A DNA stretch of 64,000 bases from M3007 sp043764095 (GCA_043764095.1 JAYUKX010000141.1:124001-188000), one strand, 5' to 3'; positions 8,533-18,431 are shown, numbered from the stretch's first letter. Notes: generated by a model not told the origin, from the sequence alone. Numbers and translations: made by a program.

Positions 8533-8604
8533 TTTTTGGGATTTGAAAACCTAAAGGCGATACGATGTAAAGTTGTATCGCCTATATTTTTTATCCCAAA
8601 AAAT
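8533..8604 (+). terminator. Intrinsic terminator after the retron RT
   Basis: The GGCGATAC (8556-8563) / GTATCGCC (8575-8582) hairpin is followed by TATATTTTTT. An outer inverted repeat TTTTTTGGGAT / ATCCCAAAAAA encloses it. Confidence 0.8.
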
Positions 8605-8687
8605 AAATTTATGCATTATTACTCCAAATAGCATCCCTTAAATCGTGCGCCAAAAGAACATTACTTTTATCATTGCTAAAATCGGAT

Positions 8688-8695
8688 TACCTTTG
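8688..8695 (+). promoter_or_regulatory. -7 box TACCTTTG, near-leaderless promoter of the ECF sigma gene
   Basis: A perfect TAnnTTTG whose last base is seven bases before the ATG at 8703. The predicted start leaves a leader of about four bases. This argues against the TTG start at 8673, which would place the promoter inside the gene. Confidence 0.5.
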
Positions 8696-8702
8696 CCGCT
8701 AC

Positions 8703-9272
8703 ATGTTGCGTATATTTTCACAAAAAACGACAGAACAAGTATCCGATGAGGCATTACTGGCACAATACGTGTCGGAAGGTTCCGCACGGCATTTGGGATT
8801 ATTGTACGAACGGTATATGGGTATGGTCTATGGCGTTTGCTTAAAAATACTAAAAGATCCCGGCAAAGCCGAAGATGCCGTAATGGGTATCTACGAAGAA
8901 TTGACGGTGAAAGTAAAAGACCATAAAATTGAAGCGTTTAGGGGCTGGTTGTACGTGCTGTCTAGGAATTATTGCCTGATGGAGTACCGCAAACAACACC
9001 GAAAACCTACTTATTACCAAGCGCCCGAGAACATGGAAAAATTTGATGCGATTGAAGAGGCTTTTGAATTTGAATTGCCTCAAAAATCGCTGCCCGTACA
9101 GGAGTGTATCGACAAATTGAACGAAATTCAAAAACAATGTGTACTCTGGTTTTACTACGAGGACAAATCATATAAAGATATAGCAGACATCCTCAAGGAA
9201 GAATTGGGGAAAGTGCGCTCTTATATCCAAAATGGTAAACGCAATCTTCGACTTTGTTTAGAAAGGTCGTAA
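8703..9272 (+). CDS. ECF-type RNA polymerase sigma factor
   Basis: A 189-residue sigma-70 family protein of the extracytoplasmic-function group. Region 2 is seen in GLLYERYMGMVYGVCLKILK and AEDAVMGIYEEL. Region 4 is in LNEIQKQCVLWFYYEDKSYKDIADIL followed by a recognition helix. I start it at the ATG at 8703 because the -7 box lies just before it. The next gene begins three bases after its stop and encodes a single-pass membrane protein, the usual sigma/anti-sigma arrangement. No target regulon can be seen here. Confidence 0.9.
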   Translation: MLRIFSQKTTEQVSDEALLAQYVSEGSARHLGLLYERYMGMVYGVCLKILKDPGKAEDAVMGIYEELTVKVKDHKIEAFRGWLYVLSRNYCLMEYRKQHRKPTYYQAPENMEKFDAIEEAFEFELPQKSLPVQECIDKLNEIQKQCVLWFYYEDKSYKDIADILKEELGKVRSYIQNGKRNLRLCLERS

Positions 9273-9275
9273 AAT

Positions 9276-10271
9276 ATGGACTTAAACGATAAAAAAGGAT
9301 TAGATCTGCTCGAAAAATGGCATTCTGGGGATTTTACCCGCGCCGACGAGCAAGCATTGCAAAGGCTGCTGGCCAACTGCGATGCCTTCAGTCGTGAAGC
9401 CATTGAAGGTTATCTCGAACAACCTGAAACCGATCATTTGGTGCATTTGTCCAATTTGCGCAACCGCCTTGCAAAAAAAGAAAAACGACCATCCAATCCT
9501 TGGTTTTTTAGATTAGCCGTAGCCGCTTCCTTCTTGTTATGCGTATCCATCGGAACTTGGTGGCTTTCACAAAAAACCGATCCTACAGAAAATGGATTAG
9601 CACAAGAAACCCCAACAACTGTAATATCGCCAGACGCAGGAGCAACTACTCCCATGCCTAATGCCGATATTGTAATGTCGGATCAATCACTTAAAAAAAG
9701 ATCTACTGTTCCAGAAATTGAACCTCAAAAACAATACGATTCCATTGAAAACACTAAGCCTCAAGCCGATCTGGCAGTCAATGACTTAAATGAATCAACG
9801 CCTCCGCCAGCTGCACCTATTCTTACAGAAGTAGAGGGAACTAAAACCGACGACGATAAACTATTCGAATCGAAAGAAACAGAATTCCTTAAAAAAGCAA
9901 AATCAAATCCTACTGCTCAAAAAGCGAAAGAAAGAGCCGTCGTTGCACCGCAGCCTAGTGTCGGCGCGCCAGCAAAAACCAGAACGAGTGCGCCTATCCC
10001 ACCCGCCCCCAGTATTGGTTGGGAACAGTTTCGCAAGGACATGGAAACTAAGTTAAAACTACCGCAGGCAGCCAAGGATAATGGCATTAAATCGGGGACT
10101 GTTACCATGATTTTAGACATAAAACCTACCGACGGGAAAGTGCGTTCCGTATTGTTTATCAATCGTTTAGGTTATGGTTGCGACGAGGAAGCAGAACGTT
10201 TCGTACAGCAATATATTTGGAATATTCCCCCAGGAGGCTCTTCAAAAATTGAAGTGGAAATTGAGTTTTAA
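9276..10271 (+). CDS. Single-pass membrane protein with TonB-C-like tail, putative anti-sigma factor
   Basis: A 331-residue protein cotranscribed with the ECF sigma gene. The N-terminal ~70 residues are cytoplasmic and helical (RADEQALQRLLANCDAFSRE), as in Bacteroidota anti-sigma proteins. One transmembrane helix follows (~75-92, FRLAVAASFLLCVSIGTWWL), then a long Pro/Thr/Lys-rich periplasmic linker. The ~85-residue C-terminal domain (GTVTMILDIKPTDGKVRSV, ending in KIEVEIEF) resembles a TonB C-terminal fold. The tail may sense or transmit an envelope signal; this is inference. Its stop overlaps the stop of the convergent cca gene. Confidence 0.7.
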   Translation: MDLNDKKGLDLLEKWHSGDFTRADEQALQRLLANCDAFSREAIEGYLEQPETDHLVHLSNLRNRLAKKEKRPSNPWFFRLAVAASFLLCVSIGTWWLSQKTDPTENGLAQETPTTVISPDAGATTPMPNADIVMSDQSLKKRSTVPEIEPQKQYDSIENTKPQADLAVNDLNESTPPPAAPILTEVEGTKTDDDKLFESKETEFLKKAKSNPTAQKAKERAVVAPQPSVGAPAKTRTSAPIPPAPSIGWEQFRKDMETKLKLPQAAKDNGIKSGTVTMILDIKPTDGKVRSVLFINRLGYGCDEEAERFVQQYIWNIPPGGSSKIEVEIEF

Positions 10272-11686
10272 TTGACCTTTTTAAGTCCAATTTTTTCACC
10301 TTCTACCAACATCTGCTGCATGGCAGCCTCCAAATCGTTGGCGATTACGCCATCCAAAATGGCTTCTCGTACCGCCGTCTTTATGATGCCCACATTTTTG
10401 GAAGGAGGAATACCAAACGTTTCCATAATTATTTCGCCAGTCAATACAGGCTGCCAAAGGCGCATTCGATCCGATTCACTCACCAATGCCATGCGCTCCT
10501 TGAGGTATTCATAACCTTCCAGATAACGCTCCATTTTTTTAGGATTCTTGGTCGTGATATCCGAAGCACACAGTTTCATCAAGTCCTCCACATCCGATCC
10601 TGCGTCATAAAGCAAACGGCGCACTGCGCTATCGGTGACCTCCTCTTTGGTTAATGAAATAGGCCGCAAGTGCATTTTAACCATTTTCTGCACGTATTCC
10701 ATCTCCGCACCTAAGGGTAAACGAAGGTTTTTGAAGATTTTTGGCACCATATTAGCACCAACCCACTCGTGGCCATGAAAACTCCAACCAAATTCTTTAT
10801 GAAATTTTTTGGTAACAGGTTTGGCTATATCGTGCAACAGCGCTGACCACCGCAACCAAATATTATCGCTTTTTTTGCAAAGATTATCGAGTACTTGCAA
10901 AGTATGGTAGAAATTATCTTTATGTCCCTTGCCATCGCGATCTTCAACGCCTTGTAGTGCCACTACTTCGGGCATGATCAGGTGCAGCAACCCTGAATCG
11001 AACAGCAAATTAAATCCAATAGAGGGTTGTGGACACCGCATTATTTTTTCCAATTCTATCGTAATCCGTTCTTTGGATACGATATAAATCCGGTGTTTAT
11101 GTTGTTTTATGCCTTCAAAAGTCGTTTTATCAATCTCAAAACCCAATTGATTAGAAAATCTGATCGCACGCATCATCCGCAATGGATCATCCGAGAAAGT
11201 TTGACCAGGATCCAGGGGTGTTTTGATACGTTTTTGCTCCAAATGCGCTAATCCGTCAAAAGAATCCAAAATGCTACCAAAATCCTGCGGATTGAGACTC
11301 ACTGCCAGCGCATTAATCGTAAAATCGCGGCGGTTTTGGTCATCTTCTAAGGTGCCTTCTTCCACCTCGGGATTACGGCTGTCCATATTATAACTCTCTT
11401 TACGCGCACCTACAAACTCAATTTCAAGGTCTTCGTGACGCAACATAGCCGTACCAAAGCGTTGGTAAACCACAATTTTTGGTCGAGGATATAGTTTGGA
11501 TGCCACCGCTTCCGCCAATTGAATACCACTTCCCACACAAACAATATCCATATCCTTTGAGGCGCGCCCCAAGAGTCGGTCGCGTACATAACCGCCTACA
11601 ACATACGCTCGCACACCCAATCCTTCGGCGCATTGAGCGATGAGTTCAAAAACCTTTCTTTCGTGGGATTGTATATTAAAGATCAT
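10268..11686 (-). CDS. cca: CCA tRNA nucleotidyltransferase with HD domain
   Basis: A 472-residue class II enzyme that adds or repairs the 3' CCA end of tRNAs. The N-terminus has the nucleotidyltransferase signature GGYVRDRLLG followed by the metal-binding DMD. RRDFTINAL and the RNA-binding domain of poly(A) polymerase type follow. The C-terminal half carries an HD phosphohydrolase domain (RWSALLHDIAKP), as in many bacterial homologues. Its start overlaps the end of dusB by four bases, so the two tRNA-processing genes are translationally coupled. Length and motifs are ordinary for the family. Confidence 0.95.
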   Translation of the reverse strand: MIFNIQSHERKVFELIAQCAEGLGVRAYVVGGYVRDRLLGRASKDMDIVCVGSGIQLAEAVASKLYPRPKIVVYQRFGTAMLRHEDLEIEFVGARKESYNMDSRNPEVEEGTLEDDQNRRDFTINALAVSLNPQDFGSILDSFDGLAHLEQKRIKTPLDPGQTFSDDPLRMMRAIRFSNQLGFEIDKTTFEGIKQHKHRIYIVSKERITIELEKIMRCPQPSIGFNLLFDSGLLHLIMPEVVALQGVEDRDGKGHKDNFYHTLQVLDNLCKKSDNIWLRWSALLHDIAKPVTKKFHKEFGWSFHGHEWVGANMVPKIFKNLRLPLGAEMEYVQKMVKMHLRPISLTKEEVTDSAVRRLLYDAGSDVEDLMKLCASDITTKNPKKMERYLEGYEYLKERMALVSESDRMRLWQPVLTGEIIMETFGIPPSKNVGIIKTAVREAILDGVIANDLEAAMQQMLVEGEKIGLKKVN

Positions 11687-12702
11687 GCACTTATGGTTTC
11701 GTTTACCTGTTCGAATTGCAATACACCGGTGTAAATTGCTTCGATTTCATCCAACACTTCAAAGAGTTCACTTGGTTCCATTAAAGTGACCAATTTGGCT
11801 CGATAGGGCTTAATATGCGGCAAATCGCGCAAATATGGCGCGTAATGCCTGCGCATTTCGAGCACACCTAATTTAGGTCCTTTCCAAGCGAGGCTATCCG
11901 TAAGGTGTTGTCTGGCACTATCAATGCGTTCTTTTACCGTCGGAGGATCGAGTAATTCCCCGGTTGCCCAAAAATGTTTAATTTCTCTAAATATCCAAGG
12001 ATAACCGATACTCGCCCGACCGATCATAATACCATCCACATTATATTTTTGGCGGTATTCGAGTGCTTTTTGTGGCGAATCCACGTCGCCATTGCCAAAA
12101 ATTGGAATATGCAAACGCGGGTTGTCCTTTACGCGGTTGAGCCATTCCCAATTCGCCGAACCTTTGTACATTTGTACGCGGGTACGTGCGTGTACTGTAA
12201 TGGCTTGAACGCCAATATCTTGTAAACGTTCGGCCACTTCAACGATATTGATGGTGCTTTCGTCCCAGCCCAAACGTGTTTTTACAGTAACGGGTTTATC
12301 GGTGCATTTGATAACTGCTTCGGTAAGGCGCACCATGTGTGGGATATCGCGCAAAAGTCCTGCGCCAGCCATTCGGCAAGCCACTTTTGCTACAGGACAA
12401 CCGTAGTTAATGTCAATGACATCGGGGTTTTTAGCGGCTATAATCTCTGCCGCACCGATCATATTATCGAGTTGACCACCAAAAAACTGGATACCAACGG
12501 GACGTTCGTAATCAAAAATATCGAGTTTTTGGAAAGACTTCACCGCATCGTGCACCAGGCCATCTGCGCTAATAAACTCAGTATATACCATATCTGCACC
12601 CTGCTGTTTGCACAATTTGCGAAACGGTGGGTCACTCACATCCTCCATTGGAGCGAGCAAAAGCGGGAATTCACCCAATTCTACGTTGCCTATTTTTACC
12701 AT
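11683..12702 (-). CDS. dusB: tRNA-dihydrouridine synthase DusB
   Basis: A 339-residue flavin enzyme that reduces uridines in tRNA. It has the APMEDVSDPPFR start of the TIM barrel, the catalytic-Cys motif INYGCPVAKV, the FMN-binding NGDVDSPQKAL and the IGRASIGYPWIF segment of DusB. I chose the ATG at 12702 (MVKIGNVELGEF), which matches the family's N-terminus. A longer reading from 12759 would include the promoter. A perfect -7 box ends six bases upstream, leaving about three bases of leader. It is followed in overlap by cca. Confidence 0.93.
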   Translation of the reverse strand: MVKIGNVELGEFPLLLAPMEDVSDPPFRKLCKQQGADMVYTEFISADGLVHDAVKSFQKLDIFDYERPVGIQFFGGQLDNMIGAAEIIAAKNPDVIDINYGCPVAKVACRMAGAGLLRDIPHMVRLTEAVIKCTDKPVTVKTRLGWDESTINIVEVAERLQDIGVQAITVHARTRVQMYKGSANWEWLNRVKDNPRLHIPIFGNGDVDSPQKALEYRQKYNVDGIMIGRASIGYPWIFREIKHFWATGELLDPPTVKERIDSARQHLTDSLAWKGPKLGVLEMRRHYAPYLRDLPHIKPYRAKLVTLMEPSELFEVLDEIEAIYTGVLQFEQVNETISA

Positions 12703-12708
12703 CGGGCG

Positions 12709-12716
12709 CAAAGGTA
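12709..12716 (-). promoter_or_regulatory. -7 box TACCTTTG, near-leaderless promoter of dusB-cca
   Basis: A perfect TAnnTTTG on the minus strand, six bases before the dusB ATG. It fixes the start at 12702. Confidence 0.5.
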
Positions 12717-12868
12717 ACGGTTTTTTTTGAGAAGAAAAAAAGTACGCAATAAGCGTCATTTCCCGCCAAACCCCAAAATCCAGTCAACAACCCCGCCCAT
12801 CACACCTACAGAGACCTAAATACTCCAAAGGCTCCTTGTAGCAAGGCTCGGATATCAAATAATGATCG

Positions 12869-12876
12869 TAACTTTG
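12869..12876 (+). promoter_or_regulatory. -7 box TAACTTTG upstream of the CHAT gene
   Basis: A TAnnTTTG match 25 bp before the ATG at 12902. Promoter assignment is by consensus only. Confidence 0.4.
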
Positions 12877-12901
12877 CCCTTCAAATTACCTATATTATCT
12901 T

Positions 12902-14854
12902 ATGTTTATTGCTTTACCCAAATGCGGTATTTTCAAATCTGTTGTCCTTACGTTCCTATGCCATCTACTAGTGCTTCAACTTGCATTTGCGCAACCCTCG
13001 GATCCCCAAAAGGAAAAAAAACAATTCCAAACAGCCTACAATACAATGCTCACCAGTATCCAAAATGGATCGGGAGATAGTCTTTTAGGCAAGTTATATG
13101 ATCAAATACTGCGCTTCCAAAACAACGCCATTGATAGGGAAATAATGCTCCGGCAGAAACTACGGCATGCCGATGCGGAAACCCTCCAACTTTTTAAAAC
13201 AAAAGACTCTTTGTTGACCTGTATTGGCCGTGAATACGAACGCCCAATGGCATTGCGCAAAGACGTATCAGAACTTGAAAAAAGAGCCATCGAGATGGAA
13301 AACACCATTCAGAATCGGGTAAATAGTGGTTTCAATTATTTCTTAGCCTTGTCGGTTCCATTTGCTCGACAGGTGTATGAAAATGATCCTTCCTTGCGGT
13401 GTTTAACCTGTTATTTGAAAATTCGACTGCAAAAAGGCAATTCAAAACTCGCGGGCCAACTGTATCGTTATTCAAAAAAGAAGGAACAAAGTCCGTTACA
13501 ATGGCAACAGGTACGGGCTGGATTGAGCGACAAAGAGGTGGCGATAGAATTTGTGTCGTTCCTCGATCAAACAACCAATACTAAGCGTTATGGCGCATTA
13601 GTACTCAAAAAAGAGTATAAAATGCCGCGTTTTGTGTCCTTGTGCACACAAACTGATCTCAGTGCATTACTCCAAAAAAATGGCTTGGATGAAGAGTTTT
13701 ATCAACAAAATTTTTACTACCCTACAGCCGATAGTGATACACCTACCCTATTTGATCTTGTGTGGAAACCGCTACAACCGCTGCTGAATAACACCAAAAA
13801 GATCTATTATGCACCTTCGGGTGATTTCCATAGGTTGAATATTGCAGCCATCAGCAAACAGGAGCAGGCCACTCCCCTACACCAACAATACGAGTTTATT
13901 CGGATCAATAGTACTCGAAGTCTTATCAATACGTATTCACTGGAAGGCAAGTCCGCTTTACCAGAAATTAAACTGCCTTGCTTGTTTAATAAAGCACCCG
14001 TGAACAAGGATCTTACCGCTCGTTTTTTTGGTAATATTGAAGTGGATTATTACGATCCTAGCAATATAAAACAAGGCAAAAGGGCAGTGCTTTTTGGCAA
14101 TATTGACTATGATGCTGATACTGTGGCGATCCATAATCCCATTAAAATGAAGGAAAATATATCAACCACGCCACCCGTTATGCCCAAGAAAGCAAAACAA
14201 CGGCAGATCGGTAAAACATCCAATTGGGAGGTGCTGTATGGCACTAAAACGGAGATCGACGTGATACAGGACAAATTGATTAAATCCGAATACAAAGTAA
14301 ATGTCTATGAAGGTCATGCGGCATCGGAACAGGCGTTTAAATTATTAGGCCAGCAGCAGGAGTCGCCGCGCATTATCCATATCGCTACACATGGCTTTTT
14401 CTTAGCCGATACTACGCTACAAGATGCTGATAATCAAATGAATCGCTCGGGATTGATACTGGCCGGCGCCAATTACGCATGGCGCACTGGAATGCCGCGA
14501 AAAGGTAAGGAAGATGGCATCTTAAGTGCATTTGAGATCAGTATTATGAATCTGCAAAACACCGAATTGGTGGTGCTTTCTGCCTGCGAAACGGGGCTTG
14601 GGTATATCGAAAACAACGAAGGGGTATTTGGCCTGCAACGCGCTTTCAAGCGGGCGGGCGTAAAGAACTTATTGGTATCGCTTTGGAGCATTCCCGATAA
14701 TGCGACCCAAGAATTGATGACAAGGTTTTATCAAAATTGCTTGGAAAAAGACATGTCCATGCGCGATGCACTTAAAGCAGCGCAACAATGGATGAGCACG
14801 CAAGAAAACTATAATAATCCGTATTATTGGGCAGGTTTTGTACTGTTGGAGTAA
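12902..14854 (+). CDS. Secreted CHAT-domain (caspase-like) protease
   Basis: A 650-residue protein. The N-terminus has a hydrophobic segment and a likely signal cleavage after AFA (LLVLQLAFAQPS), so it should leave the cytoplasm. The middle is helical and of uncertain fold. The C-terminal ~250 residues are a CHAT domain with the His motif IATHGFF (H497) and the Cys motif LSACETG (C562), followed by GVFGLQRAFKRAGVKNLLVS and YYWAGFVL. Both residues of the catalytic dyad are present. Most CHAT proteins are cytoplasmic and carry TPRs, so an exported one without clear TPRs is less usual. Its stop is only four bases from that of a convergent secreted papain-like protease. Confidence 0.88.
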   Translation: MFIALPKCGIFKSVVLTFLCHLLVLQLAFAQPSDPQKEKKQFQTAYNTMLTSIQNGSGDSLLGKLYDQILRFQNNAIDREIMLRQKLRHADAETLQLFKTKDSLLTCIGREYERPMALRKDVSELEKRAIEMENTIQNRVNSGFNYFLALSVPFARQVYENDPSLRCLTCYLKIRLQKGNSKLAGQLYRYSKKKEQSPLQWQQVRAGLSDKEVAIEFVSFLDQTTNTKRYGALVLKKEYKMPRFVSLCTQTDLSALLQKNGLDEEFYQQNFYYPTADSDTPTLFDLVWKPLQPLLNNTKKIYYAPSGDFHRLNIAAISKQEQATPLHQQYEFIRINSTRSLINTYSLEGKSALPEIKLPCLFNKAPVNKDLTARFFGNIEVDYYDPSNIKQGKRAVLFGNIDYDADTVAIHNPIKMKENISTTPPVMPKKAKQRQIGKTSNWEVLYGTKTEIDVIQDKLIKSEYKVNVYEGHAASEQAFKLLGQQQESPRIIHIATHGFFLADTTLQDADNQMNRSGLILAGANYAWRTGMPRKGKEDGILSAFEISIMNLQNTELVVLSACETGLGYIENNEGVFGLQRAFKRAGVKNLLVSLWSIPDNATQELMTRFYQNCLEKDMSMRDALKAAQQWMSTQENYNNPYYWAGFVLLE

Positions 14855-14858
14855 CCTT

Positions 14859-16289
14859 CTAATGCGTATCTATTTTTAAAAGCATCAAGGCTGCATTGGT
14901 GGTGTTCGTTTTGGGTAGCGCAAAACCCATTCGATGCGTGGCATACACCACCGGGTCCTCTACTATATCATTGAAATATAGCGCTATTTGCTCGGGTATA
15001 TTGGCTGTGTTTTTTTGCATAAAGTTTTGCAGTAGCAGTTGAAATTCTGCAATTGGCTGCTTTGAATACAGGATACCCATCCAATCTGTCCCTTCTTCTT
15101 CTAGTTCGATTTTGGTTTCCTCGTCTGGTATCACTTTCTCTACTGTGCGACTATTGACCTGATCGCTATGAAAAAGCGTGGTTGCGCCATTTTTATTGAT
15201 CGCAAAAATATACACCCACCAATCATTGGGGACTTCCCGCAGGGCAAATTGAAAACTACTACCAACTTCCCATACGGGCTGGGTGCTCTGGTAGTATTTA
15301 TAGGTAGAATCGTATCGAACACGAATTTCTTCAAATTGAGGAATGCGCGATGCATTATACCCAACACTCCGACGCACAACGACACTGCCCTTGGTTTGAG
15401 ACGATTTTTTTTCTACCAAGAACTGCGGCGTAATGCGATAAGCGCAACACAATAAGGCAAACAAATCTTCATAATGCAACCGTACAAACCCTTGGTCGTC
15501 ACCCCAAGTAGTACCCCAACTATTCATACACTCAAAAGTAGAATCAATATCGTCGTAACCGATCAGGCATAAGGCGTGTGCGGAAGTATCCAATGGGTCA
15601 TCAGGGTTGTACGAAAATACTTTTTCTGTGAGATTAGAAAAACTATAGGGCAGCCTTAATCCCACTACAATGGGAATACTATCTGCCAAAAGGCGTTTAA
15701 AACGTTGTATTTGTCTTTTTGTCGTTATGGTGGAATCGGGATTATACACTTCAATTACCTTGGCCAAACGCCTTGTTTGTGCTTCATATACAGCCAATTC
15801 ATCGGGTTTTTCATGGAGCGCTACATCGTTGCGGAATGTAGCGGCGAGACAAGTGCCACGGGTACTCAAAAAATCAAACGTGGCCTCTATGGAAGGAACA
15901 TGCTCTTGGTTATTATCAGTCAATTGGTTATAAACAAAAGACTTTGAACTGGCTATTTTATCAATATCTTTAGGGTTATTTACTTTTCGTTGAATGGCGT
16001 TTTGTATCGTGAGTGCGCCATAAGCAATAGCCCAAGCCGTACAAGATGGCTCTGCGCCCTGGTCTTGTGGCGTAGGGCAAAAAGGCCGCAAACTCAATCG
16101 GATCGGCAATGTACGCATCGTGTTACCTCTTGTATCCAAGTCGCGTGTTTTGACCAATTTGCTGTATTTGTCTGCGTTATACACTAAGCCTTTTGCGCGT
16201 TGTACCTGCCCGTAAAGACTGGCATGGAACGACAATATACCGATAAGGATCAAGAGTAGTATTTTGTTTTTTTCTGTACTGGTCATCAT
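14859..16289 (-). CDS. Secreted papain-like (C1) cysteine protease
   Basis: A 476-residue protein with a signal peptide (KILLLILIGILSFHASLYGQ). The peptidase C1 domain has the oxyanion Q75 or Q77 (CPTPQDQG), the catalytic C83 in EPSCTAWAIA, the His region DTSAHALCLIGYDD and the Asn motif MNSWGTTWGDDQGF. Together these make a full triad. A C-terminal ~200-residue extension of beta-rich character follows and is not recognised. There is no obvious propeptide beyond ~60 residues. It is convergent with the CHAT gene, leaving no room for a terminator, and follows the barrel gene on the same strand. Confidence 0.85.
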   Translation of the reverse strand: MMTSTEKNKILLLILIGILSFHASLYGQVQRAKGLVYNADKYSKLVKTRDLDTRGNTMRTLPIRLSLRPFCPTPQDQGAEPSCTAWAIAYGALTIQNAIQRKVNNPKDIDKIASSKSFVYNQLTDNNQEHVPSIEATFDFLSTRGTCLAATFRNDVALHEKPDELAVYEAQTRRLAKVIEVYNPDSTITTKRQIQRFKRLLADSIPIVVGLRLPYSFSNLTEKVFSYNPDDPLDTSAHALCLIGYDDIDSTFECMNSWGTTWGDDQGFVRLHYEDLFALLCCAYRITPQFLVEKKSSQTKGSVVVRRSVGYNASRIPQFEEIRVRYDSTYKYYQSTQPVWEVGSSFQFALREVPNDWWVYIFAINKNGATTLFHSDQVNSRTVEKVIPDEETKIELEEEGTDWMGILYSKQPIAEFQLLLQNFMQKNTANIPEQIALYFNDIVEDPVVYATHRMGFALPKTNTTNAALMLLKIDTH

Positions 16290-16302
16290 ATTTTATCGTT
16301 CC

Positions 16303-18431
16303 TTATAAACCAAAATTCATACCCACGGCCAAAATAAGCCCGCCCGGTTGCAAAATTTTGATCTGTGGTTTTAGGGCTTTAAGGTCATTCTGCCCTTCTA
16401 TAACAATCCAAGGATCTTTTTGCAATGCGGTAGCATAACCAAACTCAAAAACAAAGGCAACCTTGCGATTAATAAATCTATTATATATGGTAGAAATACT
16501 CATCGTATTAACGGGTAATTGCCGTATCACAACCTTTCTTGAAGTGGTGGTCGTGGAGCCACCTGCGACACTTGTACTCGAACTCGAATTTAATGTTAAA
16601 TTACCCACCGAAGCAACTCCTGTGCTGTACCCATAACCCATCGCTAAAGACCACCCTTTTTTATAGCGCATATCGCGACGTAAATCATATTTTATACCTC
16701 CTGAAAATTTAGCCCCCCAAAAACCAACCCCAAAACCGACCCGTACAAATGTTTTATGATAAATTCTTATCGTAGCGGTTCCACCTAAAATAGAGGAAAT
16801 ATTGTTAACGCCAGTGCTAAAACCAAGGAAAAATTAGGACTTGGTGGTAGTTTTCTTTTAATATTGATGGGTTGACCTTTATCGGCGATCTGTTTTGAGC
16901 CGCAAGTAGTATCGTAGTCCATCACTGCTGCCAAAATCTGATTGGTTGTATAGTACCCATATTTCAATTGTTGGGCAACCGCTGGGCAATCGTCCAGATA
17001 ACGCGCTAAAATATAATTATCTTTGCTTTGGAGAATGGTAAATTCTCGTTCATTCTGTTTTAATAAAAAAATATTATCCTCTGACTGTTTACCCGATGAT
17101 GCCTTAATTCCCATACCTGGGAGCGATTGCCCCATTATAATTGAAGGAGATTGATATACTTTTTCGGCCAAGTAGAACTTTGAATTATAAGGAACCACAA
17201 ATAAATCCCAATCTTTAATGTGGATTTCGCTCACGTCCACCAATGGATAGGTAATATCAGTTATTGGAGCATTTAATTTTTTTTCATACTTCAATTTAAC
17301 CGTTAAGGATTGGTAGTTTTCAATCAAATTTATCAACGTACCTTTTACAATCTCATTGTTATTCAATACAATATACCCCTCTGCATCGTTTTGTTTTTTT
17401 AAAGTATCTAAACGGTTTTTGGCATTTAGCCGTTGTTCATAATACAAGTCAAGTCCTGTTTTTTTATAATACGATCGAAGGTCGTAGCGCTCTTTCATGT
17501 CAGCCAAGTACTTTACGATATCCTTGCAATCTTCAAAATCTGCACGAATCAGCAAGCGTATATAATAAAAAGTGCGCTCATAATCATCAAAACATCGATT
17601 AATTTGGGCTAAATTAAGACAACAAGCAGCATACAGGAGTTCGCCCGCTTTTGAGTTTGGGTCGGCCTCTGCCAAATTTTTCTCCAAGTACTCCATACTC
17701 GGGCGAAGTCCTGCAAAAATTTCGGTCATTGGTTTGCCTTTGTTCACTTGCAAGAGCGATGCTTCTATATTACTGAGCGTTTTCCGAAATTCGGAGAGGG
17801 CTTTCCGGGGGTAATAAAGGCTAATGGTTTCTGTTTGGCGATTATAGTTATTTCTAAGCAACCTTGCTTGTTTATTCAACGCATTATCATACTCATCGGC
17901 AATACTACCGGTATAGACAGGATCGTAAATTCTGTTGGAAAACGCTACTTGGGCTGCCCTTTCTGATTTTTTTTCAGGTGTACGGTAGTAAATTGGTTTG
18001 TTTTCACCGGAGGAATACAGCAATTGCCCCGATTCGTGCTTGAGCAGTACCTCAATTTGTGGCTCAATACGCTCTTCTATCCAGTAAAATACTTGTTTTG
18101 TGGTGTCCTTACGGGTGCGTAGCGCGCTAGAGAACCTTGCTTTTTTAACATTGACAATGAGTTTCAGGTGCGGATTTTCGGTTGTTTTTTCGTAGGATTC
18201 GAATTGAAACGTCGATTGAATAAACTTTTCATCTATCGACGCATATCGTTGATCTAGTTCAACAGATGAAATAATCTGATAGGTTTTGATACTATCCGGC
18301 AAAGTTTTCAAAGGATATAATATCCCTTTTACACGCACATCGGTGTTTTGTAGCCGATTGACGGGTTGCGCGGTAATGATTTGTAAGAAAACACAAAATA
18401 AAGTAAAAAGTAAGGTTATTCGTTTTTTCAT
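16303..18431 (-). pseudogene. Frameshifted gene: secreted protein with C-terminal beta-barrel-like region
   Basis: From the ATG at 18431 a signal peptide (MKKRITLLFTLFCVFLQIITAQ) leads into a long unrecognised mixed alpha/beta region, ending in that frame at 16785 with an out-of-character hydrophobic tail. The neighbouring frame is open from about 16834 to 16303 without a good start of its own. It encodes outer-membrane-barrel-like sequence (FSTGVNNISSILGG, VRVGFGVGFWGAKFSGGIKYD, ending in GMNFGL). Adding one base near the T-rich stretch at 16826-16836 joins the two into a continuous reading of about 709 residues (PSPNFSLGFSTG...). This looks like a one-base deletion, so the locus is a pseudogene or contains a sequencing error; a programmed shift is less likely. 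Confidence 0.7.
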
